Shown: one piece after another, positions 32,765 through 41,346 of the stretch
Layout: each line of letters begins with the position of its first letter
Position numbering within the stretch: the stretch's first letter is position 1
NCBI RefSeq assembly: GCF_963378105.1
Contig: NZ_OY726398.1
Location: forward strand, 62,001-126,000
Direction of reading: 5' to 3'
DNA length: 64,000 bases
Source of the DNA: Mycolicibacter sp. MU0102
GTDB taxonomy: Bacteria > Actinomycetota > Actinomycetes > Mycobacteriales > Mycobacteriaceae
Notes under the pieces: generated by a model
What the model was told of the DNA's origin: nothing
Database searches by the model: none
The model's input: the letters and a program-made list of their open reading frames with translations, nothing else
Translations under genes and position numbers: made by a program

Positions 32765-33156
32765 CACACGGACATTCAGGCAGACGACCGATACACGTCC
32801 CGACTGACGAGTACCCCATCACCGTGACCCCGACCGGGCGGCAGGTCACCGTACGGATCGGCGGCGAAGTCATCGCCGACAGCGCCAATGCGCTCACCCT
32901 GCAGGAATCGAATCACCCTGCGGTGCAGTACATTCCGCTGGCCGATGTGAAGACCGATCTGCTGACCCGCACCCAGACCACCAGCTATTGCCCGTTCAAG
33001 GGCGATGCCGCCTACTACAGCGTCACCACCGCGGCCGGCCAGACGATCGCCGACGCGATCTGGACCTACGAGCAGCCGTTTGCGGCGGTTGCGCCGATCG
33101 CCGGACACGTCGCGTTCTACCCCGACAAGGCCGACATCAGCGTCGCTGACGCCTGA
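32761..33156 (+). CDS. DUF427 protein (Rv0140-like)
   Basis: A 131-residue protein with one DUF427 domain, recognised by TVRIGGEVIADSANALTLQE and TSYCPFKGDAAYYSV. Function is unknown, though the domain is common next to lipid-metabolism genes. It closes the Rv0138-0140-like operon and is convergent with the next gene, 17 bp away. Confidence 0.85.
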   Translation: MTHGHSGRRPIHVPTDEYPITVTPTGRQVTVRIGGEVIADSANALTLQESNHPAVQYIPLADVKTDLLTRTQTTSYCPFKGDAAYYSVTTAAGQTIADAIWTYEQPFAAVAPIAGHVAFYPDKADISVADA

Positions 33157-33173
33157 GGCGCGCCAGAGCTTCC

Positions 33174-33563
33174 CTAGAGCCCCAACAATTGCCCGGCGAA
33201 CCGGGTGTCGGTGTACTCGCGCACCGAGACGATCCGTCCGTCTTGGGTGTCGACGATGTACGCCAGCGGGCTGTCATAGTGCGAACCGTCGGCGGCGCGA
33301 CAATCGCCCAGCGCTTCGATCACCACGGTCTCGTGTTCGTTGATGCACCGGACCAGCTCCAGGTTGATCCGCAAGCCGAGTCGACGCTGCTGGACTTCCT
33401 GCCGCAGCTCGTCCTTGTCGACGGCCTGGCGGGTCAGGATGCTCCACCAGGTGAAGTCATCGCTGACCAGCGCAAAAATATCGTCCAAGTCGTCGTCGCC
33501 GCAGATGCCCTGGAGAAACATCCACGCCAATTCCGCCTGCGGATCATCGAACGGGGTGGCCAT
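33174..33563 (-). CDS. SnoaL-like/NTF2-fold protein (Rv0141c-like)
   Basis: A 129-residue NTF2-like protein (DDLDDIFALVSDDFTWWSIL, then GDCRAADGSHYDSPLAYIVD and GRIVSVREYTDT). No catalytic assignment is possible from sequence alone. Its position and length match Rv0141c. It is divergent from the glycosylase-like gene. Confidence 0.8.
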   Translation of the reverse strand: MATPFDDPQAELAWMFLQGICGDDDLDDIFALVSDDFTWWSILTRQAVDKDELRQEVQQRRLGLRINLELVRCINEHETVVIEALGDCRAADGSHYDSPLAYIVDTQDGRIVSVREYTDTRFAGQLLGL

Positions 33564-33729
33564 TTCTCCATCGTGACCGGGCGGCGGGGAGCGGTCAACG
33601 AGGACAGGCGATCCTTATGATCGCGTCATCAGTAATTCGCTTTCTCGCACCGTCACCTTTCCCGGCCCGGCCAGCCCCGCGCTCACGCTGGGCCCACTGC
33701 GCCGCGGCCCGGGCGACCCATGCCTGCAG

Positions 33730-34554
33730 GTGGTAGACGGCGCCATCTGGCGAACCAGCCTGATGCCCAGCGGGCCGGTGACCGCACGCATCGTCCAGGT
33801 CGCGCCCAGTGCGGTGGATTGTGCGGCCTGGGGCGCCGGTGCCGCGGAATTTCTTGACGGGGCACCCGGCTTGTTGGGCGTCCACGACGACGCGACCGAC
33901 TTCGCGCCGACCGATCCGACTGTGATCGCTGCCTACCGGCGCGTACCCCACCTGCGGCTGGGGCGCACCGGCCGGGTGCTCGAGGCGCTCATTCCTGCAG
34001 TACTCGAGCAGCGGGTGCCCGGTGCCGACGCCTTTCGGGCCTGGCGCCTGCTGGTCACCGAGTTCGGCTCGCCGGCCCCTGGTCCGGCGCCGTCGCGGAT
34101 GCGGGTGCCACCGTCAGCGCAGACCTGGCGAACCATCCCGTCCTGGACGTTCCATCGGGCCAACGTCGATGGCGGCCGGGCGCGCACCATCGTCGGTTGC
34201 GCGGGTCGAGCCGATGCCCTGGAACGGCTGGTTTCCCGCCCGGCGGCGGAGGCGCGGGCGGCGCTGATGTCGCTGCCCGGCATCGGTGAGTGGACCGCGG
34301 CCGAAACCGCACAGCGAGCGTTCGGCGATGCCGACGCCTTGTCGGTCGGGGACTATCACCTTGCGACGATGATCGGCCGTACCCTGCTCGGCCTGCCGCT
34401 CGACGAGGTGTTCACCGACGAAGCCATGGTCGAACTGATGGAGCCGATGCGGCCGCACCGGCACCGCATTGTTCGGTTGCTGATCGACAGCGGGCTCGCT
34501 GTCAGCAAACGACGGGGGCCGCGACTGGCCCTGCAGCGGATCAGCTCGCTGTAG
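33730..34554 (+). CDS. HhH-GPD-type DNA glycosylase-like protein (Rv0142-like); true start probably upstream
   Basis: A base-excision-repair type glycosylase similar to 3-methyladenine glycosylase (AlkA). The helix-hairpin-helix is LMSLPGIGEWTAAETAQRAF and the catalytic Asp is expected in the following DADALSVGDYHLATMIG. The first standard start codon in frame is the GTG at 33730. The frame is open back to the TGA at 33574, and the upstream codons read as plausible family N-terminus (SRTVTFPGPASPALTLGPL), but contain no ATG, GTG or TTG. So either a rare start such as ATC near 33628 is used or the annotated protein is shorter. The 3' end overlaps the convergent TetR gene by 14 bp. Confidence 0.75.
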   Translation: MVDGAIWRTSLMPSGPVTARIVQVAPSAVDCAAWGAGAAEFLDGAPGLLGVHDDATDFAPTDPTVIAAYRRVPHLRLGRTGRVLEALIPAVLEQRVPGADAFRAWRLLVTEFGSPAPGPAPSRMRVPPSAQTWRTIPSWTFHRANVDGGRARTIVGCAGRADALERLVSRPAAEARAALMSLPGIGEWTAAETAQRAFGDADALSVGDYHLATMIGRTLLGLPLDEVFTDEAMVELMEPMRPHRHRIVRLLIDSGLAVSKRRGPRLALQRISSL

Positions 34555-35131
34555 ACGGCATGCCGGGCGGGTCATCGGACGCCGTGGCAAACCTCCCGGA
34601 GTCGAGCGCGTCGAGCAATTGGGCGGCGATCCACTCGAACGTGGAGGCGTCGCGCGGCAGCAGAGCCTGCTCGTAGCCGATCAGCAGGTAAATCGCCCAG
34701 TTTGCGAACAGCTGCGCTTGCCGTTTGTCGCGGAGGACTTCCTGCGCCGATTCGAAGAGGATGTCGAAGCGTTGCTGATCCACTTCGGCCTGCACCGCGT
34801 GCACCCGGGCGTCAGCCGAGCTCCAGGCGCGGATGGAGGCTTCGGCCCCGTGGGGCAGGGTCAGGCCGATCTGGATCAGGCTGTCGAGGCGTTGCCGCGG
34901 GTCGGGTATCGCGCGTACGAACTCCACATGCTGGAGGGTGCGCTCATCTAGCCAGTGTTGAACCAGGTCACGGGTGTAAACCGGCCAGCTGGTGAAGTAG
35001 TGGTAGAACGAGCCCGTCGTCACGCCGAGCCGGTTGCAGACTTCGGCGAGCTTGAGGCCGCCGTAGCCCAATTCGGACAGCACTTCGAAACCTGTCTCGA
35101 AGTACGCCTGTCGAGAGAGAACCGCGCCCAT
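34541..35131 (-). CDS. TetR-family regulator
   Basis: A 196-residue regulator. The helix-turn-helix is LSELGYGGLKLAEVCNRLGV then TTGSFYHYFTSW. The C-terminal part contains a Trp/Leu-rich helical ligand domain. It is divergent from a second TetR gene across 115 bp of relatively A/T-rich DNA. Ligand and target are unknown. Confidence 0.85.
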   Translation of the reverse strand: MGAVLSRQAYFETGFEVLSELGYGGLKLAEVCNRLGVTTGSFYHYFTSWPVYTRDLVQHWLDERTLQHVEFVRAIPDPRQRLDSLIQIGLTLPHGAEASIRAWSSADARVHAVQAEVDQQRFDILFESAQEVLRDKRQAQLFANWAIYLLIGYEQALLPRDASTFEWIAAQLLDALDSGRFATASDDPPGMPSTAS

Positions 35132-35246
35132 AAGTCGACTTTAGTTCGCTGGGCGCAGTTGGCATACAGCGCAGCTGAGTCTTAAGTGAATCTTCGCAAT
35201 TACGATTTTTCTGGGGTTGGACGCTGTGCCGTGCAACACTTGTTTA

Positions 35247-35891
35247 GTGCGGGATGCGGTTTTTCGCAGGGTCGGGCGCCCCCGCGGGGCGCGCTCTGGC
35301 GTGACCAGGGAACGCATAGTGACTGCCGCCAGCGGTGTCTTCGGCGAATTCGGCTACCACGCAACGACGTTCCAGGCGATAGCGGAGCGAGCACGGCTGA
35401 CCCGCCCGGCGATCAACCACTATTTTCCCAGCAAGAAACTGCTCTATCAGGCGGTTCTGACGCAGGCTGAGACCCTGTTCGAGCACGCTGTCGATCAGGC
35501 GCGCACCGAGCCCACCCTGGTCGGACAATTGGCTTCGGTCATCGTGAGCTTCACCCAACTCGGCGAAGATGACCGCACGGTGGCGGCGTTTGCCGTCACC
35601 GCGGTGGTGGACGCTCAGCGCGACCCGGTGTTGAAGTCAGTGGTCGGCGACATCCAGGGCCCCCCGCGGGCATTTCTGGCCGGGGCGCTCACCGACGCCA
35701 TTGACCGGGGAGAATTGGTCTCGACTTCGGGCATCGGCGAGCTGACCGAGATGTTGTTGGCCGTGTTGTGGGGGATCGCGTTCTATGTGTCGCTGGTCGG
35801 CAATCAGGCGGCAGCGGCCGGGGTGGTCGCCACACTGCAGGCGCTGTTGACCCAGGAACTCTGGCAGTTGCGTCAGCCGGCCGACGGATAA
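35247..35891 (+). CDS. TetR-family regulator (Rv0144-like)
   Basis: A 214-residue regulator. After a basic arm (RRVGRPRGARSG) comes the helix-turn-helix SGVFGEFGYHATTFQAIAER then TRPAINHYFPSKKLLYQ. The GTG at 35247 is chosen as start; a TTG at 35217 would add ten residues. The methyltransferase gene follows after 72 bp that contain an inverted repeat, so it is the likely target. Confidence 0.85.
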   Translation: MRDAVFRRVGRPRGARSGVTRERIVTAASGVFGEFGYHATTFQAIAERARLTRPAINHYFPSKKLLYQAVLTQAETLFEHAVDQARTEPTLVGQLASVIVSFTQLGEDDRTVAAFAVTAVVDAQRDPVLKSVVGDIQGPPRAFLAGALTDAIDRGELVSTSGIGELTEMLLAVLWGIAFYVSLVGNQAAAAGVVATLQALLTQELWQLRQPADG

Positions 35892-35913
35892 AGTTAATAG
35901 CCCGGCTAACTTT
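35890..35913. promoter_or_regulatory. Inverted repeat between TetR and methyltransferase genes
   Basis: AAAGTTA at 35890-35896 pairs with TAACTTT at 35907-35913 around a 10-base centre. The left arm contains the stop codon of the TetR gene. It could be an operator for the methyltransferase promoter; the weak A/T stem makes a terminator less likely. Confidence 0.45.
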
Positions 35914-35963
35914 CATCGGTAGTATCGCGTGCGACACCGGCCGTGACCAAGCGAGGTAAACCG

Positions 35964-36902
35964 ATGAGCGCACTCCGTACCCACGACGACACCTGGGATA
36001 TCGCCACCAGCGTCGGCTCGACGGCGGTCATGGTGGCCGCCGCCCGCGCAGCCGAGACGGCCAGCGTCGATCCGCTGATCAATGACCCGTACGCCAAGCT
36101 CCTGGTCGCGGGCGCCGGTACCGGGATCTGGGAGATGCTGCTCGACGACACGTTGGTCGACAAGGTGGAGGCCATCGATGCCGAGATCGCCGCGGTCTAT
36201 CACCACATGCGCAACTACCAGGCGGTCCGCACCCACTTCTTCGACGCCTTCTTCGCCGACGCGGTTGCTGCCGGCATCCGCCAGGTGGTGATCCTGGCGT
36301 CCGGGCTGGACTCGCGGGCCTACCGGCTGGACTGGCCGGCTGGCACGACCGTCTATGAGATCGACCAGCCGAAGGTTCTGGACTACAAAGACCAGACCCT
36401 GACGGCCAACGGCGTGACGCCGGCGGCCGAGCGCCGCACCGTAGCCATTGATCTGCGGCAGGACTGGCCCGCCGCATTGATCGCCGCCGGCTTCGACCCC
36501 GCGGCCCCGACCGCCTGGCTGGCCGAGGGACTGTTGATGTACCTGCCCGCCGAGGGCCAGGACCGGCTGTTCGACCAGATCACCGAGCTGAGCGTCCCGG
36601 GAAGCCGGATCGCAGCGGAGACCGCGGGCAACCACCGCTCCGACGAGCGGCGCCAGCAGATGGCGGAGCGATTCAAGAAGATCGCCGAGACGGTCGGCCT
36701 GACGCAGAGCCTCGACATCCAGGATCTGATTTACCAGGACGAAGACCGGGCGTCGGTGCGGGGATGGCTTGACGAGCACGGCTGGCGGGCGGCCTCTCAG
36801 CCCTCGACCGCGGAGATGCGCCGGCTGAACCGCTGGGTGGACGTATCGGTGACCGACGACGCCGACGCGTTCTCGGAGTTCGTCACCGCAGTGCGCAGCT
36901 GA
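35964..36902 (+). CDS. Class I SAM-dependent methyltransferase (Rv0145/Rv0146 family)
   Basis: A 312-residue putative S-adenosylmethionine methyltransferase of the mycobacterial family with about ten paralogues. Hallmarks are TWDIATSVGSTAVMVAAARA, DPYAKLLVAGAG, RQVVILASGLDSRAYRLDWP (SAM site) and VYEIDQPKVLDYK. The ATG at 35964 has GAGGT upstream. The substrate is not known; leucine carboxyl methyltransferase-like folds are typical. Gene order TetR then methyltransferase agrees with Rv0144-Rv0146. Confidence 0.9.
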   Translation: MSALRTHDDTWDIATSVGSTAVMVAAARAAETASVDPLINDPYAKLLVAGAGTGIWEMLLDDTLVDKVEAIDAEIAAVYHHMRNYQAVRTHFFDAFFADAVAAGIRQVVILASGLDSRAYRLDWPAGTTVYEIDQPKVLDYKDQTLTANGVTPAAERRTVAIDLRQDWPAALIAAGFDPAAPTAWLAEGLLMYLPAEGQDRLFDQITELSVPGSRIAAETAGNHRSDERRQQMAERFKKIAETVGLTQSLDIQDLIYQDEDRASVRGWLDEHGWRAASQPSTAEMRRLNRWVDVSVTDDADAFSEFVTAVRS

Positions 36903-37028
36903 GTCGGCATAGCCGACCCGACATAGCGGACTCGATTCATCCCCCGTATACAGAGAAGGCCTGGAAGTTGGCGCTAGGCCTTGTCTGGGTCTGTTCTAGC
37001 GTGGCGATCGAATCGAGGAAGGAAACTG

Positions 37029-37889
37029 ATGTCCGGAGTGCAGGATCGTGTTGTCGTCGTCACCGGAGCCGGTGGTGGATTGGGCCGCGAATACGCCCTG
37101 ACCTTGGCCCGCGAGGGGGCCTGTGTGGTGGTCAACGACCTCGGTGGTGCCCGCGATGGCACCGGTGCCGGGCACAACATGGCCGACCAGGTAGTCACTG
37201 AGATCAAAGAGGCCGGCGGCCGGGCCGTCGCCAACTACGACAGTGTCGCCGACGCCGAGGGCGCGGCCAACATCATCAAGACCGCGATCGACGAGTTCGG
37301 GAAGATCGATGGCGTCGTCAGCAACGCCGGCATCCTGCGCGACGGCACCTTCCACAAGATGACGTCGGAGAACTGGGACGCCGTGCTGCAGGTGCACCTC
37401 TACGGCGGATACAACGTGGTGCGCGCTGCATGGCCGCACTTCCGCGAGCAGAGCTACGGCCGCGTGGTCGTCGCCACCTCCACCAGCGGACTGTTCGGCA
37501 ACTTCGGGCAGGCCAACTACGGCGCGGCCAAGCTCGGCCTGGTCGGCATGATCAACACGCTGGCCATCGAGGGCGCCAAGTACAACATCAAGGCCAACGC
37601 GATCGCCCCCATCGCGGCAACCCGGATGACCGAGGACATCCTGCCGCCGGAGGTGCTGGCCAAGCTCAAGCCCGAATACGTCGCACCGGTGGTGGCCTAC
37701 CTGTGCACCGAAGAGGTCGCCGAGACCGGCTCGGTTTTCATCGCCGGCGGCGGCAAGGTGCAGCGCACCGCGCTGTTCGAGAACGCCGGCGCCACCTTCG
37801 AGAACCCGCCATCGGTCGACGAGATCGCGGCACAGTGGTCGACGATCGCCGACCTGTCGGCGGCCAAGTCGGCCAGCTTCTCGCTGTAA
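37029..37889 (+). CDS. Short-chain dehydrogenase, 3-hydroxyacyl-CoA dehydrogenase type (Rv0148-like)
   Basis: A 286-residue SDR. VVVVTGAGGGLGREYAL is the cofactor motif, VSNAGILRD the NAG motif, and the active site is STSGLFGNFGQANYGAAKLG with Tyr and Lys intact. The sequence resembles the (3R)-hydroxyacyl-CoA dehydrogenase part of multifunctional enzyme 2, pointing to beta-oxidation of fatty acids or sterol side chains. AGGAAGGAAA precedes the ATG at 37029. An earlier in-frame start at 36981 is unlikely. Confidence 0.9.
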   Translation: MSGVQDRVVVVTGAGGGLGREYALTLAREGACVVVNDLGGARDGTGAGHNMADQVVTEIKEAGGRAVANYDSVADAEGAANIIKTAIDEFGKIDGVVSNAGILRDGTFHKMTSENWDAVLQVHLYGGYNVVRAAWPHFREQSYGRVVVATSTSGLFGNFGQANYGAAKLGLVGMINTLAIEGAKYNIKANAIAPIAATRMTEDILPPEVLAKLKPEYVAPVVAYLCTEEVAETGSVFIAGGGKVQRTALFENAGATFENPPSVDEIAAQWSTIADLSAAKSASFSL

Positions 37890-37908
37890 CAGCAGGTCAG
37901 GTTCGGGA

Positions 37909-37943
37909 CGTGGCGCGCTGCTTTAGCCGAGCAGCGCGCCACG
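37909..37943. terminator. Bidirectional hairpin between convergent genes
   Basis: CGTGGCGCGCTGC (37909-37921) pairs perfectly with GCAGCGCGCCACG (37931-37943) around a 9-base loop. One arm lies in the last codons of ptpB. It can stop transcription from both sides. Confidence 0.75.
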
Positions 37944-38759
37944 CAGCCTGTCGACGTCGGCGTCGGTGACCTCGGCGGCCCGCAGGAACCCGTCGAGCGA
38001 GCCGAAGTTCTCCTCGATCGAGCGTTCGGCGGCATGCAGATAGTCAGCGCGCACACCGAGCACCTCGTCGGACAGGCGCGCTTCGGTGAAGGTCAGGACC
38101 TCGGGGGTGATCTCGGCCTCGGGCCGCGACCGGATCATCTCCATAATGCGGTCACGCAGCACCGACACCGCGGTGTTGCTGCGCAGGTAGTCCTCGATGA
38201 CGGCGTCGCGGTCCACCCCGGCCGCCCGCAACACCACCGCGACGACGAATCCGGTGCGGTCCTTACCGGCGAAGCAGTGCGCCAGCACCGGCCGGCCTTC
38301 TGCCAGCAGCGACACCACCCGCTGCACCGCCCGGCGGGACCCGGCGAGGGTGGGGAAACGCTCGTACTCTTCGAGCATGTAGCGGGCGGCGACGTCGGCG
38401 GCGGAATCCGCATCGGGTTTCTCGGCCATCATGTTGCGGAACGCGTCCTCGTGCGGAGCCGAGCTGTCCGGTGATTGGTCGCCCGCCAGATCCGGGAAGG
38501 GCAGCAGGTGGATGCCGACACCGGCGGGCACCAGCCCCGGCCCGCGGCGCGTGACTTCGCGCGGTGACCGCAGATCGGCTACGTCGGACACCCCGAGTCG
38601 CAGCAGTTCTTCGCGGCCCCGATCTTCGAGGCGACTCAGTTCGCTGGACCGGAACAGGCGGCCGGGGCGCAGCGCGCCGGTGGTCTCGGAGACGTCGCGA
38701 AAATTCCACGCCCCGGGCAGATTCGGCTGGGAGGTCACCCGGCCACGATAGGACACCAT
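37923..38759 (-). CDS. ptpB: Secreted protein tyrosine/lipid phosphatase PtpB
   Basis: A 278-residue phosphatase of the PtpB family, which in M. tuberculosis is exported into host cells and acts on phosphotyrosine, phosphoserine and phosphoinositides. The P-loop HCFAGKDRTG is at residues 161-170 with nucleophile Cys162, and LPGAWNFRDV, LRPGRLFRSSELSRL and VLGVRADYL are near-identical to the known protein. The lid-helix region (about residues 95-135) is present. Starts at ATG 38759 or GTG 38738 are both possible; the GTG gives an N-terminus like that of M. tuberculosis PtpB. No classical signal peptide is seen. Confidence 0.95.
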   Translation of the reverse strand: MVSYRGRVTSQPNLPGAWNFRDVSETTGALRPGRLFRSSELSRLEDRGREELLRLGVSDVADLRSPREVTRRGPGLVPAGVGIHLLPFPDLAGDQSPDSSAPHEDAFRNMMAEKPDADSAADVAARYMLEEYERFPTLAGSRRAVQRVVSLLAEGRPVLAHCFAGKDRTGFVVAVVLRAAGVDRDAVIEDYLRSNTAVSVLRDRIMEMIRSRPEAEITPEVLTFTEARLSDEVLGVRADYLHAAERSIEENFGSLDGFLRAAEVTDADVDRLRGALLG

Positions 38760-38791
38760 GCTGGTGGCTTGGCCGACCAGACGACAAACAG

Positions 38792-38815
38792 CCCCCGATC
38801 CGGGCGGATCAGGGG
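38792..38815 (-). terminator. Hairpin after the 47-residue gene
   Basis: CCCCCGATCC pairs with GGATCAGGGG with one mismatch around a GGGC loop. On the minus strand it lies 26 bases past the stop of the small gene and is followed by TGTTTGT. Confidence 0.65.
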
Positions 38816-38841
38816 CCGTCAGTACGGTTCGGTGTCGCCGT

Positions 38842-38985
38842 TTAGACCGGCGGGTAGTTCTGCGGGGGGTAGCCGCCACCGCTTTCGACGCCACGAAGGC
38901 CCCAAGTCAGGTACTTGAAGAAGAACTCGGCCTCGTCGCTCAGCTCATAATCCGGATTCGGATCGTAACCGTAACCAGGACCCAT
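38842..38985 (-). CDS. Small 47-residue protein of unknown function
   Basis: A short coding frame from ATG 38985 to TAA 38842 that is easily missed. The ATG is preceded by AAGGGG about ten bases upstream and the gene is followed by its own hairpin terminator, which supports translation. The protein starts MGPGYGYDPNPDYELSDEAE, has an aromatic centre (FFFKYLTWGLRGVE) and ends in a Gly/Pro/Tyr-rich tail (PPQNYPPV). No transmembrane helix or known motif is visible. It lies upstream of ptpB on the same strand but a terminator separates them. Confidence 0.7.
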   Translation of the reverse strand: MGPGYGYDPNPDYELSDEAEFFFKYLTWGLRGVESGGGYPPQNYPPV

Positions 38986-39113
38986 GTCGTCAACCCCTTA
39001 GCTTGGATTTCCCCCAGTTTAGTCGGCCCGTCAACGCTGCAACAGCGGACTGCCTAGAATCCTTCCAACCAGTTGATTGACACGCCGATGACACCGGCCT
39101 GGCCGAAGAGTGA

Positions 39114-39767
39114 GTGGACATGGCAAACGGCAAGGCTACGCCGGGGGGATCGTCCCAGGCCCCATCTCGTCGCGAGGAGTTGCTCGCGGTCGCTACCAAG
39201 TTATTCGCCGCCCGCGGCTACCACGGCACCCGCATGGATGACGTGGCCGACGTGGTGGGGCTGAACAAGGCAACGGTCTACCACTACTACGCCAGCAAGT
39301 CGTTGATCCTCTATGACATTTACCAGCAGGCCGCGGAGCGGACACTGGCGGCCGTCCACGACGACCCGTCGTGGACCGCGCGTGAGGCGTTGTACCAGTA
39401 CACCGTGCGCCTGCTCGATCAGATCGCGGTCAATCCCGAGGGCGCGGCGGTCTATTTCCAGGAGCAGCCCTACATCACCGAGTGGTTCACCGAGGAACAG
39501 GTGGCCGAGATCCGGGAGAAGGAAGCTCAGGTCTACGAGCACGTGCATGGCCTGATCGACCGCGGTATCGCCAGCGGGGAGTTCTACCCGTGCGACTCGC
39601 ACGTGCTGGCGCTTGGCTACATCGGTATGACGCTGGGGGCTTACCGCTGGTTGCGGCCCAGCGGCCGGCGTAGTGCCAAGGAGATCGCCGCGGAGTTCAG
39701 TACGGCGCTGCTGCGGGGGCTGATCCGCGACGAGACGATTCGGGTCGAGTCACCGCTGGGTGTGTAG
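39114..39767 (+). CDS. TetR-family regulator (Rv0158-like)
   Basis: A 217-residue TetR regulator. The helix-turn-helix is KLFAARGYHGTRMDDVADVV then NKATVYHYYASKSLILYD. The ligand domain has the FQEQPYITEWFTEEQ block typical of acyl-CoA or lipid-responsive TetRs. GTG at 39114 and ATG at 39120 are both plausible starts. Size and place before an FAD-oxidase agree with Rv0158, although the PE genes of M. tuberculosis are missing here. Confidence 0.88.
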   Translation: MDMANGKATPGGSSQAPSRREELLAVATKLFAARGYHGTRMDDVADVVGLNKATVYHYYASKSLILYDIYQQAAERTLAAVHDDPSWTAREALYQYTVRLLDQIAVNPEGAAVYFQEQPYITEWFTEEQVAEIREKEAQVYEHVHGLIDRGIASGEFYPCDSHVLALGYIGMTLGAYRWLRPSGRRSAKEIAAEFSTALLRGLIRDETIRVESPLGV

Positions 39768-39782
39768 AACCGCGGGATCGCA

Positions 39783-41294
39783 CTAAGGCGGAGGACTATC
39801 GCGCTGGGCGAGGTTGTAGGCGCGTTCGGCCTCGATACACCGGAGCCGATCCTGGCTGCGGGTGTTCTTGCGCGTGGGCATCATGAGGCTGCGATCTGAC
39901 GATGACGAGGGAGCCCTGGCCGGTGGCGCGGTGGTCGGCAGACACAGGCTGGGAAACAACAGGCGGCTGCCGGGTTGCGTGGTGTAGGTGTGGCCGGTGG
40001 GGCTGGTCCATTCGATGGTGCCGTTGGGGTGCTGACGGTCGCTCCAGCCCCTGCGGCCGGTCCAAAAGGTCTTGAGTAAGTGGTGTTTTCGGCATAGGCA
40101 TCGCAGGTTGGCTGGGTGGGTGGCTCCATGCGGGTGGGCCACGGCGTGGTCGATGTCGCAGTAGGTGGCGGGCTGGTCGCAGCCGGGGAATCGGCAGGTG
40201 AGGTCGCGGGCCCGGACGAAGGCGGCCAACGCTGTCGAGGGCCGGTAGTGCGGTTCGGCCGGCAGGTCGGCCGGGTGCCGCAGCGGTTTGACGGTGGCGC
40301 CGTTGTTGACGAGGTGGGCCAGCAGCGGTGCGGGCACCGTACCGCCGCCGATGATGTGCCCGGACGGTGCCGGACGCGTCTGGGGCGCCGGCGTGGTTGC
40401 CGCACCGGCTGGCTCGGAGTTTTGGTCGGGGGCGCCGGCGCCGAACCTGGGGTCGGCCGGGTTGTTCAGCGCGGTCTGGTCGGCGAGGACGTAGACGGTG
40501 ACGTTGGTCGCGCGGGCGTCGGCGCCGGCAGCCGGGCAGTCGCTGGTGCCGCAGGCGCAGGCCAGGGTGTCGGCTCCGTTGGCCAGGGCGCCGAGGGCGT
40601 CGGCGCGGCGTTGGGCCAGGGTGCGGGGATCGTCGTCGCAGACGGTGTGGGCCAGTTGGGTTAGGCGCCGTTCGAGTGCGGTGGCATCGGTGGCAAACAG
40701 TCGGCCCCATAGGCCGGTGGTGCCGTTTTCGCTGTTGCGGGTGTCGACGACAATTTCGCGGCCGCGGGCGTCGCGCTCTTGGCGCCGGACGGCGTCGGGG
40801 TCGTGCCGGTCGATCAGGGCGTCGATGGCGGCCGCGGTCTTGGCCGCCGACAGGGGCCCCAGGCCGGTGGCGATCGCGGCGAGTTCGGTGTCGACGGCGT
40901 TCAGTAGGTAGGGGTTGGTGATCAGCGTGGTGCGCCAGACGATCGTGGCGACCAGCCGGCTGTTGATCGCCCCCTTGAGAAACAGTGCGGCCACCTTCGG
41001 CAGGCGTTCCCGCAGCGCTGTGGCCAGGTACATCTGCGAGGACGCCATCCCGTGGCTGATCTGCTCGGCAGCGCCGACCTCGGAGGCTGCGGCATCCCAG
41101 TAGTCGCATGACCAGCGCGACCGGTTCACCGCATCGGACCCGCGGGTGCGCCGTGCCACCAACTCGCCGATGACGGCCAGCCGGCGCGCCGAGGCGGCGG
41201 CCTCCAGTCGGGCCCACCCTGTAATGGCCGCCACCAGGGCTTTATCGCCGGCATCGGCCAACGACGCCGGCTCCAGCAGATTGCCCTCGAACAT
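39783..41294 (-). CDS. DUF222/HNH endonuclease protein (13E12 repeat family)
   Basis: A 503-residue member of the mycobacterial 13E12 family. The N-terminal DUF222 domain spans about residues 1-330 and the HNH nuclease domain has CRFPGCDQPATYCDIDHAVA and NLRCLCRKHH. Such genes are repeated in mycobacterial genomes and often mark variable or mobile spots. No terminal inverted repeats or integrase are visible here. It lies where PE3 and PE4 stand in M. tuberculosis. The start is the ATG at 41294; an upstream extension would cross into the next gene. Confidence 0.88.
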   Translation of the reverse strand: MFEGNLLEPASLADAGDKALVAAITGWARLEAAASARRLAVIGELVARRTRGSDAVNRSRWSCDYWDAAASEVGAAEQISHGMASSQMYLATALRERLPKVAALFLKGAINSRLVATIVWRTTLITNPYLLNAVDTELAAIATGLGPLSAAKTAAAIDALIDRHDPDAVRRQERDARGREIVVDTRNSENGTTGLWGRLFATDATALERRLTQLAHTVCDDDPRTLAQRRADALGALANGADTLACACGTSDCPAAGADARATNVTVYVLADQTALNNPADPRFGAGAPDQNSEPAGAATTPAPQTRPAPSGHIIGGGTVPAPLLAHLVNNGATVKPLRHPADLPAEPHYRPSTALAAFVRARDLTCRFPGCDQPATYCDIDHAVAHPHGATHPANLRCLCRKHHLLKTFWTGRRGWSDRQHPNGTIEWTSPTGHTYTTQPGSRLLFPSLCLPTTAPPARAPSSSSDRSLMMPTRKNTRSQDRLRCIEAERAYNLAQRDSPPP

Positions 41295-41346
41295 GTGTTC
41301 GATTGTACCCGAACCGGGCGACAAGGCGGCGTCACACCGGTCTGGC

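Noticed and set aside
33617..33736. ATG at 33617 as start of the glycosylase-like gene
   Set aside because: It is in a different frame that stops at about 33734 and would need a frameshift.
36990..37005. KstR half-site TGTTCTAG before the Rv0148-like SDR
   Set aside because: Only one half of the palindrome is present; the AAC half is missing.
39783..41294. 13E12 gene as an insertion sequence
   Set aside because: No transposase, terminal inverted repeats or target duplication are visible. The protein is a chromosomal repeat-family HNH protein.
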